A stretch of 64,000 nt of DNA from contig OZ244725.1 in NCBI GenBank assembly GCA_965219305.1, positions 2,232,001 to 2,296,000 of the forward strand, given 5' to 3'. The first letter of the stretch is position 1. Each line of letters opens with the position of its first letter. The position numbers and the translations under genes are program-made. Under the pieces are notes generated by a model, which was not told where the DNA came from, ran no database searches, and was given only the letters and a program-made list of their open reading frames with translations. This DNA is from DATHTS01 sp965219305 (GTDB lineage Bacteria; Acidobacteriota; Blastocatellia; Pyrinomonadales; Pyrinomonadaceae). Positions 15,508-24,943 of the stretch are shown piece by piece.

Positions 15508-16350
15508 ATGCGCCTTTATTTTTTAATTTTAATAGCTTTTGTATCGTTTGCCTGTAACGGCGGTTCGGGAAATGTCGGAACAAATGTTAATAAAACGACT
15601 CCGGTGAATATGTCGGATACAAATGCAAAATTGCCCGTTTCGGGGTTTGAAATCGTCAACACTTATAATCACGACAAGAATGCTTTTACGCAAGGTCTGA
15701 TTTTTCAAGACGGCTTTTTGTATGAAAGCGACGGTCAATATGACGAATCCACACTTCGTAAGGTTGAACTCGAAACCGGCAAAGTCTTGCAGAAAAAGAA
15801 CATCGCTAATGAATATTTCGCCGAAGGAATGACAATTCTCGGCGATAAAATTTATCAGATAACGTGGCAGGAACACACGGCGTTCGTCTATAATCTGAAA
15901 GATTTCAGTTTGATAAAGGAATTCAAATATTCGGGCGAAGGTTGGGGATTGACCAACGACGGCACGAATTTGATTATGAGCGACGGCACGCACGTCATTC
16001 GTTTTATTGACCCGGAAACTTTTCAGACAATTCGGACAATCGTCGTATTAAATGAAGGCGGCAAACCTTTGATGAAACTTAATGAACTCGAATACATAAA
16101 AGGCGAAATCTGGGCTAATATCTGGCAGTCGGAAGACATTAAAAAACCTAATTACATCGCCCGAATTGATCTGGCGACGGGCAAATTGCTCGGTTGGATA
16201 AATCTCGACAATATTTCCCCGAACGACAGCGGGCGCAACTACGAAAATTCGCTCAACGGCATTGCCTACGATGCGGCAACGGACAGAATTTTTGTAACCG
16301 GAAAAAACTGGAGCAAGCTTTTTGAAATCAAGTTAAAACCGCAGACTTAA
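15508..16350 (+). CDS. Glutaminyl-peptide cyclotransferase (beta-propeller type), lipoprotein
   Basis: This 280-residue enzyme is of the plant/bacterial glutamine cyclotransferase type, which converts N-terminal Gln of peptides to pyroglutamate. A lipobox with Cys16 (FVSFAC) predicts a lipid anchor. The five-bladed propeller pattern is clear: NAFTQGLIFQDGFLYESDGQY, EYFAEGMTILGDKIYQITW, GWGLTNDGTNLIMSDGT, LNELEYIKGEIWANIW and SLNGIAYDAATDRIFVTGKNW. The length is normal for this enzyme plus a lipoprotein leader. Spacing to the preceding gene is 24 bases, and a very strong terminator follows. Confidence 0.93.
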   Translation: MRLYFLILIAFVSFACNGGSGNVGTNVNKTTPVNMSDTNAKLPVSGFEIVNTYNHDKNAFTQGLIFQDGFLYESDGQYDESTLRKVELETGKVLQKKNIANEYFAEGMTILGDKIYQITWQEHTAFVYNLKDFSLIKEFKYSGEGWGLTNDGTNLIMSDGTHVIRFIDPETFQTIRTIVVLNEGGKPLMKLNELEYIKGEIWANIWQSEDIKKPNYIARIDLATGKLLGWINLDNISPNDSGRNYENSLNGIAYDAATDRIFVTGKNWSKLFEIKLKPQT

Positions 16351-16364
16351 AAATAAATTCAGCA

Positions 16365-16427
16365 GCGAAAATAAAGAACAGCACGAATTGTTAATCAACA
16401 AAAATTCGTGCTGTTCTTTATTTTCGC
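16365..16427 (+). terminator. 25-bp perfect inverted repeat terminator
   Basis: Arms 16365-16389 and 16403-16427 pair perfectly over 25 bp around a 13-nt loop. The stem contains A-rich and T-rich flanks, so it could stop transcription from either strand. Confidence 0.85.
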
Positions 16428-16596
16428 CTGAGCCTCATATCTGACGGGTCAATCCGCATTTACAATAATTTACATAACTAACAACCAATTTCCGGGAACA
16501 AAATCTTCTGAAACGGTGTCTAACAAAGCGGCGGAGAAACAAAATCTCCGTAATTCTTTTATAAGGCACCGGATAATTTCAAAGGAGGAAAAACAA

Positions 16597-17454
16597 ATGT
16601 TAGATCAATTAGTAGAATCGAGAAGTAAGATAAATGACAACAAAATGCGCGGCGGTCTGTTTGCAATGTCGTCGCTGGCAATAATAATGATTTTGTTTGG
16701 TGCGGTAATTTGGAGCATTTTCGCTAAAGACCTTTCTATCGGCAATGACAATCTGCAAATTTCAACGCTCGTTGCGCCGATTCCGTTAGTCGCCAAAGAA
16801 CCGGAACCGGAACCTGCGCCAAAACAGTCGCAAAAAACCGAGCAGCCCGAAAATGCAACGCCGACGATTGCCAAACGTCAGACAAACACTCTGCGGCTAG
16901 ACGAATCTCCGAAACTTCCGAATAAAGTTTCGGTAACAAAAAGCACACAAAAAGCGCGCCCAAATACTGCTTTTGAAATCAGTCCGGGCGAGGAAAGCGA
17001 AACTCGAGACGTACCTAAATTAGAAAGAGACAGTGGTAATACAAGCGGAACCGTCGGCAACGGAATTTCAGACACGGGTAATAATACAAAACCTGTCGAA
17101 CCGAAAGAAATTGAAAAACCGACACCGAAACCGCCGCCGCCGCCGCCATTGCCGAAAGTTACACCGAAACCGCCGACTTTAATTTCAGGCGGCGTAGTTA
17201 ACGGTAAGGCAATAGATTTGCCGAAACCGCCATATCCGGCTGCGGCACGAGCAGTCCGCGCAAGCGGCGAAGTCAGTGTGCAGGTGACAATTGACGAAAA
17301 CGGCAACGTCATTTCGGCAAGTGCCGTCAGCGGACACGCTTTGTTAAGAAGTGCCGCCGTCGCTGCCGCCCTTAACGCTAAATTTCGCCCGACGCTCTTG
17401 AGCAATCAACCCGTCAAAGTAAAAGGTGTGATCGTTTATAAATTCGCCGGTTAA
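16597..17454 (+). CDS. tonB: TonB energy-transducing protein
   Basis: This 285-residue TonB has one membrane span (about 19-43), a long Pro/Lys/Glu spacer crossing the periplasm (with PKPPPPPPLP), and a C-terminal TonB domain (about 200-285) with KPPYPAAARAVRASGEVSVQ and VTIDENGNVISASAVSG. It passes proton-motive-force energy from ExbBD to outer-membrane receptors such as the one at 45605-49147. AAGGAGG at 16582-16588 fixes ATG 16597; the GTG at 16516 would add about 27 residues and includes a hairpin-forming stretch. No exbB or exbD is adjacent. Confidence 0.92.
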   Translation: MLDQLVESRSKINDNKMRGGLFAMSSLAIIMILFGAVIWSIFAKDLSIGNDNLQISTLVAPIPLVAKEPEPEPAPKQSQKTEQPENATPTIAKRQTNTLRLDESPKLPNKVSVTKSTQKARPNTAFEISPGEESETRDVPKLERDSGNTSGTVGNGISDTGNNTKPVEPKEIEKPTPKPPPPPPLPKVTPKPPTLISGGVVNGKAIDLPKPPYPAAARAVRASGEVSVQVTIDENGNVISASAVSGHALLRSAAVAAALNAKFRPTLLSNQPVKVKGVIVYKFAG

Positions 17455-17484
17455 TTAAACGCGCGAAAACAATTCACCTCACAG

Positions 17485-17529
17485 AAAAAGTCTTACGCCT
17501 GTCATAGAATAAAGCGTAAGACTTTTTTT
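17485..17529 (+). terminator. Rho-independent terminator after tonB
   Basis: A 13-bp stem (AAAAAGTCTTACGC with its complement) ends in a T tract at 17523-17529. Confidence 0.9.
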
Positions 17530-17577
17530 ATTTTCGCCGGATATATTATCTTAAAATGCGTGTGAGCTTTAAAAACT

Positions 17578-17752
17578 ATGTCAACAGTTGCAGAAAATCT
17601 TGATTCACGGGAGAATACAAGGAAAAATCACAGCAAAATTAGTTTCGCACGTCGAAGAAAATAACTTAGGTGCGGTTTGTACGGAAACGCAATTCCCAAA
17701 GGTCGAAATTGATTTAATTCGTTTCCTCGACAAAAAATTCTTCGAGCGATAA
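17578..17752 (+). pseudogene. Uma2 (DUF820) family remnant
   Basis: The DNA starts ATG with MSTVAENL, the usual opening of Uma2-family putative endonucleases. After a frame change it continues HGRIQGKITAKLVSHVEENN then LGAVCTETQF, which matches the family's HG.I...L..HVEENNLG..ETGF region. About 45 codons of the expected middle and most of the C-terminal catalytic part are missing. The tail overlaps the stop of the convergent ABC ATPase gene. Confidence 0.65.
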
Positions 17753-18649
17753 TTTTACGGGCTGAACGGAGACGAGTTTTCCGTTCGCTTTTTTTATTAG
17801 CGGCAAAACTTTTTCAATATCATCTTCTGACAAAACCTGTATATTTGCGCCGTTCGGTTTCGCCGTCAGAGTTGCGCCGGAAATTGTGTTTAATTCTGCA
17901 CTTAAACTTTCAGCCGACGCGCCTTTTACATTTATTTCAAACGTTTGATTTTCGCCTGATTTTGTTAAAAGCTCGTGCAGATTTCCTTTCGCCGCCAACT
18001 TCCCTTTTCTTAAAATCGCTACATTATCACAGAGTGCTTCGATGTCGGACAAAATATGCGACGACATAAAAACCGTCACGCCTTTTTCGCGTTGTTCCGC
18101 AATCAATTCGCGCACTTCGCGTCGTCCGATAGGATCGAGTCCCGACATCGGTTCGTCTAAAAAAACGATTTCCGGCTCGTTTATCAAACTCTGCGCCAGA
18201 CCGACTCTTTGCAGCATTCCTTTTGAAAATTTCCGCAGTTGTTTATTCCAGTCTTTTTCGTCGAGACCGACTTTTGTTAAAAGTTCTTCGGTTTTCGATT
18301 TACGTTTGGCTGAATTCAGCCCGAATAATTCGCCGAAATAATTCATCAATTCGCGGGCGGTCAGATAATCGTAAAAATACGGATTTTCCGGGCAGTAACC
18401 GATTTTAGCGTGCATTTTCATATCCGAAATATCGTGTCCGAGAATTTGCGCTGTGCCGGTCGTAGGAAAAATAAGACTCATTAAAATCTTGATAGTCGTC
18501 GTTTTTCCCGCGCCGTTGCCGCCGAGAAAACCGAAAATTTGCCCGTCCGTAACTTCCAGATTCAAATCTTCGAGCGCACGAACTTTTTTCTTTTTAAAAA
18601 AGCCGACTTCGTAATCTTTCGTCAAATTTTCAATCTTGATAATGTTCAT
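17714..18649 (-). CDS. ABC-2 type transporter ATP-binding protein
   Basis: This 311-residue ATPase of the drug/polysaccharide/Na export class (ABC-2, CcmA-like) has Walker A GGNGAGKTT (about 43-51), signature KFSKGMLQR, Walker B EIVFLDEPMSGLDP and switch HILSD. A C-terminal extension of about 85 residues (after about 220) is normal for this subfamily. It is the last of three tightly packed genes: permease (19600-20406), TPR protein (18652-19596), then this, with 2-3 base gaps. The substrate is unknown. Confidence 0.93.
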   Translation of the reverse strand: MNIIKIENLTKDYEVGFFKKKKVRALEDLNLEVTDGQIFGFLGGNGAGKTTTIKILMSLIFPTTGTAQILGHDISDMKMHAKIGYCPENPYFYDYLTARELMNYFGELFGLNSAKRKSKTEELLTKVGLDEKDWNKQLRKFSKGMLQRVGLAQSLINEPEIVFLDEPMSGLDPIGRREVRELIAEQREKGVTVFMSSHILSDIEALCDNVAILRKGKLAAKGNLHELLTKSGENQTFEINVKGASAESLSAELNTISGATLTAKPNGANIQVLSEDDIEKVLPLIKKANGKLVSVQPVKLSLEEFFVEETN

Positions 18650-18651
18650 AA

Positions 18652-19596
18652 TTATTTTCTTTCCGGCACGTCGTCTTTTGGAAGTTTCGATTCCGAATTT
18701 AATTTAACGGCGCATTTTTCTTCGTTTAAAACGTAAGCAACGCCTGTCGGGTCAACTAACTTTTGATTTTTATCAATATGAAATTCTTTATTTTCGGGCA
18801 AATTTACGTTTTGTAAAAGCGGAAAAATCTCACTTAAATCATTCGCACAGCGTCCGTTTTTTGTTTTGAAATTCTCCAAAACCGGATTTATGGCATCGCG
18901 TTCGTCAAGCCAATCTAATTCCGAAAGTTTCAGTTCGGCGAGTTCTTTTGTTTGCTTGTCGGTTGATTGTTCAAACATTTCCCGGTAAATTTGACGGGCG
19001 GTTTCGCGGCTTCCGCCTTGATTTTGCATACTTGCCGCCATAAGAGTCAGAAACTGCGGCGCATCTTTTAATTTCGCACCTTCGGCGTAAACTTCGGCGG
19101 CTTTTTTGTAATTACCGGATTGCCAGTAAATATAACCGAGATGATTATAAAGCCGATAGTTGTCAGGATTGTTTCTAATTCCTTTTTGGGCGATTTTAAT
19201 CGCCTGTTCGCCGTCAATCCCCGGAAGCACGACCGCGCCGAATTCGTAAGCCGCCATAAAATGCGGATCGAGAGTCGTCGCGTTATCGAGATACGGGTAA
19301 ACGAGACGCAGATTATATTTCCGCATATCGCTGATATTTACTTTTTCGTCGCCGCTTAAATTAAATTTCGTGCCGATATATTGAAGCGACTGCATCCAAT
19401 AATAATCAGCGATCAAACCTTCCATTCCGAGCGTGAAGCCTTTGATTTTCGCGCCCTGCAAAGTCAAATCCTGATCAATATATTCTTCAGGCACGGGCGG
19501 TCTGGCGTGTTCGAGAAAATTGCTCAAACCGTAGATCGCCGCAAATCCGCAAAGAATAATGGCGAGTGAAATAAATGTTTTTTTTGAATGATTCAT
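18652..19596 (-). CDS. TPR-containing membrane-anchored protein
   Basis: This 314-residue protein has an N-terminal membrane anchor (about 8-25) and TPR-like helical repeats in the middle (about 105-215; DNYRLYNHLGYIYWQSGNYKKAAEVYAEG is split across two helices). The C-terminal 70 residues (from NGRCANDLSEIF) include two Cys and look like a small separate domain. It sits between the permease and ATPase genes of an ABC-2 operon, so it is probably a periplasm-facing accessory factor of that exporter. No enzyme motif is seen. Confidence 0.8.
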   Translation of the reverse strand: MNHSKKTFISLAIILCGFAAIYGLSNFLEHARPPVPEEYIDQDLTLQGAKIKGFTLGMEGLIADYYWMQSLQYIGTKFNLSGDEKVNISDMRKYNLRLVYPYLDNATTLDPHFMAAYEFGAVVLPGIDGEQAIKIAQKGIRNNPDNYRLYNHLGYIYWQSGNYKKAAEVYAEGAKLKDAPQFLTLMAASMQNQGGSRETARQIYREMFEQSTDKQTKELAELKLSELDWLDERDAINPVLENFKTKNGRCANDLSEIFPLLQNVNLPENKEFHIDKNQKLVDPTGVAYVLNEEKCAVKLNSESKLPKDDVPERK

Positions 19597-19599
19597 TTA

Positions 19600-20406
19600 T
19601 TATTTGAAGTTTCGTCGGCTGAAGATCAAAATCGTGATCGCCAACAAAATCGAAATATAAACAAAAGCGTAGAGAAATGCGCCGCCGAGCAATGATGCGG
19701 GCGGCGTGTCGCCGTTGGCGGTGTTTGTAACAAAACTGAAAAACGACAGATTCGGCAACACAATATAAAGAACACCGAAAAGTATCTTCGCACCGGACGA
19801 ACCTAATTTGTCGGCAAGATCAAGTAGAGAACTTGTAAAATTTCCGATGATAAAAACTAAAAATGTCAGAAGCGCGGAAAGTGCGGGCGAGGAAAATGAC
19901 GAAAATAATATCGCCACGGCGGTTAAAATCGCAAGTTGAAGATAAATCAGAAAAATCGCGCCCCATATTGATAATGCCGAACTTCCGCCGCCGACGTATA
20001 AAAGCGCGAGAGTTACGCCGATTCCCATTATCAATACGTTGACGAGAAGCGTCAGACATAAACCGAGGTATTTGCCGACGATAAACTCGCCGCGTCCGAT
20101 CGGTTTTGAAAAGATTGTGTAAACCGTGCGTTTTTCGATCTCTTTGCTGACCAGCGAAACGCCGACAAAAATTGAAATAAATGCGCCGAAGATCATCAAA
20201 GCGTTCAAGCCCAAATCAATAATTGTGCGAATTTCCTGTCCTGCGGTAAGTTCGCCGAGAAATATCGCGCTGACCGTAATTAAAAGCACGAAAACCACGA
20301 GATTATATAAAACGCGGTCGCGCACGGCTTCGCGGAATGTATTGCGGGCGATTGTTAAAATTGTCTGTACGTTTGACGGTTTTGATAGACGTTCGTGTTC
20401 TGCCAT
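19600..20406 (-). CDS. ABC-2 type permease
   Basis: This 268-residue membrane protein of the ABC-2 permease family has six predicted spans (about 35-55, 62-85, 115-140, 145-175, 180-205, 240-262). The N-terminal ARNTFREAVRDRVLYNLV and the KEIEKRTVYTIFSKPIGRGEFIVGKY segment are characteristic of NosY/YhaP-like permeases. It heads the three-gene operon with the TPR protein and ATPase. The substrate is not deducible. Confidence 0.9.
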   Translation of the reverse strand: MAEHERLSKPSNVQTILTIARNTFREAVRDRVLYNLVVFVLLITVSAIFLGELTAGQEIRTIIDLGLNALMIFGAFISIFVGVSLVSKEIEKRTVYTIFSKPIGRGEFIVGKYLGLCLTLLVNVLIMGIGVTLALLYVGGGSSALSIWGAIFLIYLQLAILTAVAILFSSFSSPALSALLTFLVFIIGNFTSSLLDLADKLGSSGAKILFGVLYIVLPNLSFFSFVTNTANGDTPPASLLGGAFLYAFVYISILLAITILIFSRRNFK

Positions 20407-20454
20407 TTCGTCTGAATTAGATAAATCGGGATATTTGAAGTAAGAGACGAGAAT

Positions 20455-22449
20455 TCATCTCTTAACTAATTGTGGATTGTTACGGCGTTGAAAGTCAAGC
20501 ACGGAATAGATCGCTCCTTTCGGCAGAAGTTCCATAACTTCGACCAAATTTCCGTCTTCGTTTTTCTTATTGAGTTTCGCCGTTCCTTCGGTCTGAACTA
20601 TCCACCAACTTTCGGCTTGTGAATGTTTGATTTCCAAGGCTTTGGCAAGTTCGATGTTGGATTTTACAAAATTATCCGTTTTCTGCAGATGTGCGGCGTA
20701 AGCGGTCAATAAGAAAACCGATTTCGGAAAAACGCGCAATGCCTCTTCGAGAGTTTGTTCGGCTTCCAGATCACGGCGTGCGGTTAATTGTGCCGTATAT
20801 AAATCGTGATAACTAATCGAGGTGGCAAACCCTTTATCAACCGCTTTGCGAAGATACGAAACGGCTTCGTCGGAGCGATCTTTTTTATGAAGCCAAAATC
20901 CGTAATAATAATTTATCATCGCGTCATTTGCATCAAGCGCGTGAGCCGTTTGCAGATATTTTTCTTCATTTTGACTGTCGTCAGACGACATTTTCAGATA
21001 CATCAAACTCGCGCCGCGCACACCGCTGAAAATTAACATCGAAAAGCAAATCGCTAAACTTCCGTAAACAAATACGGGTTTGATCTTTGCAAAATCGAAC
21101 GCAAATTTTTCTTTATCTTTAAATAAACCTTCGACCGCCAAAGCCAGCACGAAAAAGAAACAAACACCGTTTGCCGGAACGCGGAACGAATATGAACTCG
21201 CCAGCGAACTGACCAGAAATGCCGCAAGTCCGGCGAACGCGCCGATGGAAATCATCGAAACTTTCTTTTGCCGGAATATCTCCAATAACAAACTGCCGAT
21301 ACCGAACAAAAACCAGATAAAAAACAAGCTGCCGACAATGCCGAGTTCGGCTAAAACTTGCAAATATTCATTATGCGCGCGTTCCGGCAGAATCGTTTCA
21401 TCAAGTTTGACGAGTTCGCTGTTCGGATTTTCCTGTGAAAATTTTTCGTGTGCCGTCCGGTAACTTGTTACAAAATTGTCCGCACCGATGCCGACTGCGG
21501 GATTCATTTTGAACATCTCGAAGCCGATTCCCCAATCCAAATAGCGCGATTGAATCGTATTTTCCGCTTCATTGTCGCCCATCAACCGCGTGATCGTCGT
21601 GCTTTCTTCCGACTTATCGTAAATTGTGATCTGTGAAAGAAGTATTACAGAAATTAACATCCCGATGAACAAAAGCGATTTTTTCAGTGAAAGACCAAAA
21701 CCGGATTTGCCGCTTTTTTTCTTCGGGTCATTTTTTCCAGATAAGAAAATCGTGAGCGCAAAAAATACACTGATTCCGGCTAATGAAGAAAGAAAGGCTG
21801 TTCTCGAAAGTGAGATAACGATAATTGTCCAACAGATTGTAGCAGTAATTCCCAAAATGAAAGTGCTGCGTGACTTTCTTCGTAAAACCAAAGCCGCATA
21901 AATCGGCAAAAGCACGGATAATGCTTCGGCATATTTGTAGTAGCGAAATGTAAAAATCTCGTCAATAATTTCGGAGCTAAAGAATTCCGTGAGACAGATA
22001 ACGCCTAAAACGAAGATAACGGTTCCTGTAACTTTTAATGAAATCTCCATTAAACGCGCATCTTTAACTACGGTTCGTGCCAGAAGATAAAAGATGCCGT
22101 AACACGCCCAGAGCAATGTATGATGCACGGCATTTCGCAGCGAACCTGCCCAAAACGCGGAAATTCCACTCCATAACGTGAAAAGAATGACGGGCAGAAT
22201 TAATATGTAAAATTCTTGTTTGGAGAAATTGAAAATACTTGTTTCGCTTTTGAGATATTTAATTCCGGCAAAAAGCACGGATAATAAAAAAAGCGCAAAT
22301 ACAAATTCTACTTTCCATAAATAACCAATTATGACGTAAGGCTGCGGAATTATCGGGATAAAATTGGCAGGCAGAATCAAAGCCCAAAATGCCGCGATCC
22401 ATAACGGAGCGGATTTAGATGTTTTTTTGATGGACTCAAAGAAATTCAT
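20455..22449 (-). CDS. O-antigen ligase-like membrane protein with TPR tail
   Basis: The product is a 664-residue protein: about 12 membrane spans (to about residue 460) including a Wzy_C/O-antigen ligase-type region with the long periplasmic loop (about 290-370, GIGADNFVTSYRTAHEKF and ERAHNEYLQVLAELG), then a soluble C-terminal TPR region (about 480-640). The RAHNEYLQ motif with its conserved His is characteristic of the ligase/PglL superfamily. It may transfer glycan to lipid A or to proteins; the type IV pilin gene beside it makes pilin O-glycosylation (PglL/TfpO-like) a reasonable idea, unproven. Confidence 0.85.
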   Translation of the reverse strand: MNFFESIKKTSKSAPLWIAAFWALILPANFIPIIPQPYVIIGYLWKVEFVFALFLLSVLFAGIKYLKSETSIFNFSKQEFYILILPVILFTLWSGISAFWAGSLRNAVHHTLLWACYGIFYLLARTVVKDARLMEISLKVTGTVIFVLGVICLTEFFSSEIIDEIFTFRYYKYAEALSVLLPIYAALVLRRKSRSTFILGITATICWTIIVISLSRTAFLSSLAGISVFFALTIFLSGKNDPKKKSGKSGFGLSLKKSLLFIGMLISVILLSQITIYDKSEESTTITRLMGDNEAENTIQSRYLDWGIGFEMFKMNPAVGIGADNFVTSYRTAHEKFSQENPNSELVKLDETILPERAHNEYLQVLAELGIVGSLFFIWFLFGIGSLLLEIFRQKKVSMISIGAFAGLAAFLVSSLASSYSFRVPANGVCFFFVLALAVEGLFKDKEKFAFDFAKIKPVFVYGSLAICFSMLIFSGVRGASLMYLKMSSDDSQNEEKYLQTAHALDANDAMINYYYGFWLHKKDRSDEAVSYLRKAVDKGFATSISYHDLYTAQLTARRDLEAEQTLEEALRVFPKSVFLLTAYAAHLQKTDNFVKSNIELAKALEIKHSQAESWWIVQTEGTAKLNKKNEDGNLVEVMELLPKGAIYSVLDFQRRNNPQLVKR

Positions 22450-22495
22450 TTTTTTGAATTGGAAGTTCGGCGGAGAAGGCGTGATGTTGTTTTTT

Positions 22496-22531
22496 ATAAA
22501 AAAAGCGGAATAAGATTTCTCTCATTCCGCT
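22496..22531 (-). terminator. Rho-independent terminator after pilA
   Basis: On the minus strand, AGCGGAAT and ATTCCGCT form an 8-bp stem with a 12-nt loop followed by a T-rich tract. Confidence 0.85.
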
Positions 22532-22564
22532 CATTTTCAAATTCAAGTTTGAATTTTCAAATTA

Positions 22565-23101
22565 TTAGTTGTTGATCGGCGAACCACTTGTTGCAGCAAC
22601 TGTGCGGAGCGTGGCATCTCCAACCGGAGCTACTCCTGTTGTATTTTGATACATAACACCCGATTCATTAATGTAGAAACTGCGTGATCCGGTTGCTGAT
22701 AAAGCGTTGCCGCCCGAAGTATGTGTTTGGGGAAATGCAGTTCCATCCCAGAAAAGCGTGCCGATTGAAGGCGCAGTTCCAACTGGTTTTGCATAATACC
22801 AATATCCACTCTTCGCCGTTGTTCCAGCTGTGGTTCCTGTTCCTGTAGCCTGAGCATCTACGAATGTTTGATCAAGCAATCCATCTGCATTTAAGCTTGT
22901 AATGGTTCCGAAAACACTTTTGCTGGATTTGTATGTCGCTTCCGCGCCGTTAAGCGTTCTCATATTTGAAACCGCGGCACCTTCATTTGCTGAACGACGA
23001 GCGGCAAGTAAGTTCGGGATGGCGATGGCGGCGATGATGCCGATGATGACGACGACGATTAAAAGTTCGATTAACGAGAAACCTTGTTGATTCTTTTTCA
23101 T
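22565..23101 (-). CDS. pilA: Type IV major pilin
   Basis: The product is a 178-residue prepilin: short leader MKKNQQG, cleavage before Phe8, then FSLIELLIVVVIIGIIAAIA with the conserved Glu at mature position 5, which forms the hydrophobic helix of the filament. The mature part is a small Ser/Thr/Gly-rich globular domain (Thr-rich stretch at about 85-95) with no Cys pair for a D-loop. The gene lies beside pilR and pilS, has a sigma-54-type promoter (23172-23189), a GGAG ribosome site and its own terminator, fitting a highly expressed single-gene unit. Confidence 0.95.
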   Translation of the reverse strand: MKKNQQGFSLIELLIVVVIIGIIAAIAIPNLLAARRSANEGAAVSNMRTLNGAEATYKSSKSVFGTITSLNADGLLDQTFVDAQATGTGTTAGTTAKSGYWYYAKPVGTAPSIGTLFWDGTAFPQTHTSGGNALSATGSRSFYINESGVMYQNTTGVAPVGDATLRTVAATSGSPINN

Positions 23102-23171
23102 TTTGTTTTTTATATCTCCTAAATTCTTAATTCTAAAGTTTTTTTGCCCGTAACAGGCATTGCCCTTTCTA

Positions 23172-23189
23172 TTACAAGCTGTGTGCCAA
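23172..23189 (-). promoter_or_regulatory. Sigma-54 promoter of pilA
   Basis: On the minus strand, TTGGCACACAGCTTGTA has a perfect TGGCAC -24 element and TTGTA in place of TTGCA at -12, with GG-N10-GT spacing. It is about 70 bases before the pilA start, and pilR, a sigma-54 activator, is next door. Confidence 0.75.
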
Positions 23190-23420
23190 AGCCGTTTAAC
23201 AAACAGAAAAGTGTTTTAGTTCAGTAAATAAAGGATTTTAGGAAGTTTTGTTTTTCCAAAGGCAGGAGTTCAAAAAATGTCGGAGACGGTAAAATAACAG
23301 TTTTTGGTAAAAGTGCAGTGACAGAATTTGTCAACAATGCAGTTTTTAGTGCCTTTTTATTCGTGTTTATCGCTTTTATATGTGTTCTGCAACAAAATTA
23401 AAAATGCCGGATACAAATAT

Positions 23421-24815
23421 TTAACTGTTGCTTCGCATTTGAGCCGAGAGCGAGCGAATACTATGTTTATCGAGTAAATGCCGCAGAGATCGAACTGGAA
23501 TTTGCAGAAGTTCGGCGGCGCGCGTTTGATTGCCGTCGTTTCTTCTGAGGGCTTCGACGACGTAGGTTTTCTCCAGATTTTCCATATGAGCCGTTAGATT
23601 TATTCCTTCATCGGGAAAGTCGAATTCGGCTTTGATTCGGTCGGGATTGTAATTAGTGATGTGATCGGGCAGACGTTCCGGCTGGATTTCATCGTTTCTT
23701 TCAAGCGCGACGGCACGTTCGATGGTATGTTCGAGTTCACGGACATTTCCGTGCCACGCATAGTTTTCCAAAAGCGACATTGCTCTCGGACTGATCGTTA
23801 AGTCCCTGCCCGTTTGATTACAGAATTTTTGAACGAAATGATTTGTTAAATCGGCGATGTCTTCTTTGCGCTCACGAAGCGGCGGCAAGGCAATTGGAAT
23901 AACCGAAATTCGATAAAATAAATCTTCGCGGAAATCACCGTCTCCCGACATCTTTTTTAAGTCGCGGTTGGTAGCGGCGATAACGCGCGCATCAATCGAA
24001 CTTTCTTCGTGTGCGCCGACGGGACGAACTTTTCTTTCCTGCAAAACACGAAGAAGTTTAACCTGCATCGCCGGCGACATTTCGCCGATTTCATCGAGAA
24101 AAATCGTGCCTTGATGAGCGGCTTCAAACAAACCTTTGCGATTCGTATTTGCGCCCGTGAAAGAACCTTTGACATAACCGAAAAGTTCGGATTCGAGCAA
24201 AGTTTCCGTAAACGCGCCGCAGTTTATCGAAATGAAAGGCTTTTCAGCTCGCGGCGATAGATCGTGAATCGCGCGGGCAACGAGTTCCTTTCCCGTTCCT
24301 GATTCGCCCGTTACCAAAACAGTTGATTGAACTTCCGCAACTTGTTCGATCATCTGAAAGATCGCCTGCATTTTATCCGAATCACCGATGATGTTTTTAA
24401 CGTTTCCGCGATCACGCTGGGCGCGTTTGAATGCGCGGTTTTCGTTGACTAAAGCCTGCTTGTCCAACGCTTTTTTGACAATAACCTTTAATTCTTCGAC
24501 ATCAAACGGCTTTTGAATAAAATCGTCTGCGCCGAGTTTAAAGGCTTCGCGGGCGGTTTCGACCGATGCAAACGCCGTCATCAAAACGACGGCGATGTCG
24601 GGCAGAAACTCGCGTGCCGCGCGAAGCATTTCGATGCCGTCCATATCGGGCATTTTTACGTCGGAAACAATTATATCCGCAGGTTCTTGTTCAAGCAGTT
24701 CAATCGCCTCGCGTCCGTTTTTAGCGGTTTTAATATTATGCCCGTCGCCTTCAAATACCAGCGTTAAAAGCTGTCGGTAACTTTGTTCGTCGTCAACTAT
24801 GAGTAAATTTGCCAT
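23421..24815 (-). CDS. pilR: PilR-type sigma-54 response regulator
   Basis: The product is a 464-residue NtrC-family activator: receiver domain 1-120 with phospho-acceptor Asp52, AAA+ domain about 145-380 with GESGTGKE (Walker A) and FLDEIGEM (Walker B), and a C-terminal Fis-type helix-turn-helix (about 420-455). The sigma-54 contact loop reads GSFTGA where most activators have GAFTGA. It lies between pilA and the sensor kinase gene, the usual pilA-pilR-pilS order, and should drive the sigma-54 promoter of pilA; similar promoters at 36195, 38185 and 39105 may be further targets. Confidence 0.93.
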   Translation of the reverse strand: MANLLIVDDEQSYRQLLTLVFEGDGHNIKTAKNGREAIELLEQEPADIIVSDVKMPDMDGIEMLRAAREFLPDIAVVLMTAFASVETAREAFKLGADDFIQKPFDVEELKVIVKKALDKQALVNENRAFKRAQRDRGNVKNIIGDSDKMQAIFQMIEQVAEVQSTVLVTGESGTGKELVARAIHDLSPRAEKPFISINCGAFTETLLESELFGYVKGSFTGANTNRKGLFEAAHQGTIFLDEIGEMSPAMQVKLLRVLQERKVRPVGAHEESSIDARVIAATNRDLKKMSGDGDFREDLFYRISVIPIALPPLRERKEDIADLTNHFVQKFCNQTGRDLTISPRAMSLLENYAWHGNVRELEHTIERAVALERNDEIQPERLPDHITNYNPDRIKAEFDFPDEGINLTAHMENLEKTYVVEALRRNDGNQTRAAELLQIPVRSLRHLLDKHSIRSLSAQMRSNS

Positions 24816-24943
24816 TTAAAAAGCCTTATTCGGGAGTAAAAAGATTATTATATGATAAAAGATGTTTAAAAATTAACATCATTTCTTATTGTTAGATAAA
24901 TTGCCGGAAATTTCAAGTTTTTTTGTTTGTCTTTATTCTGAAA

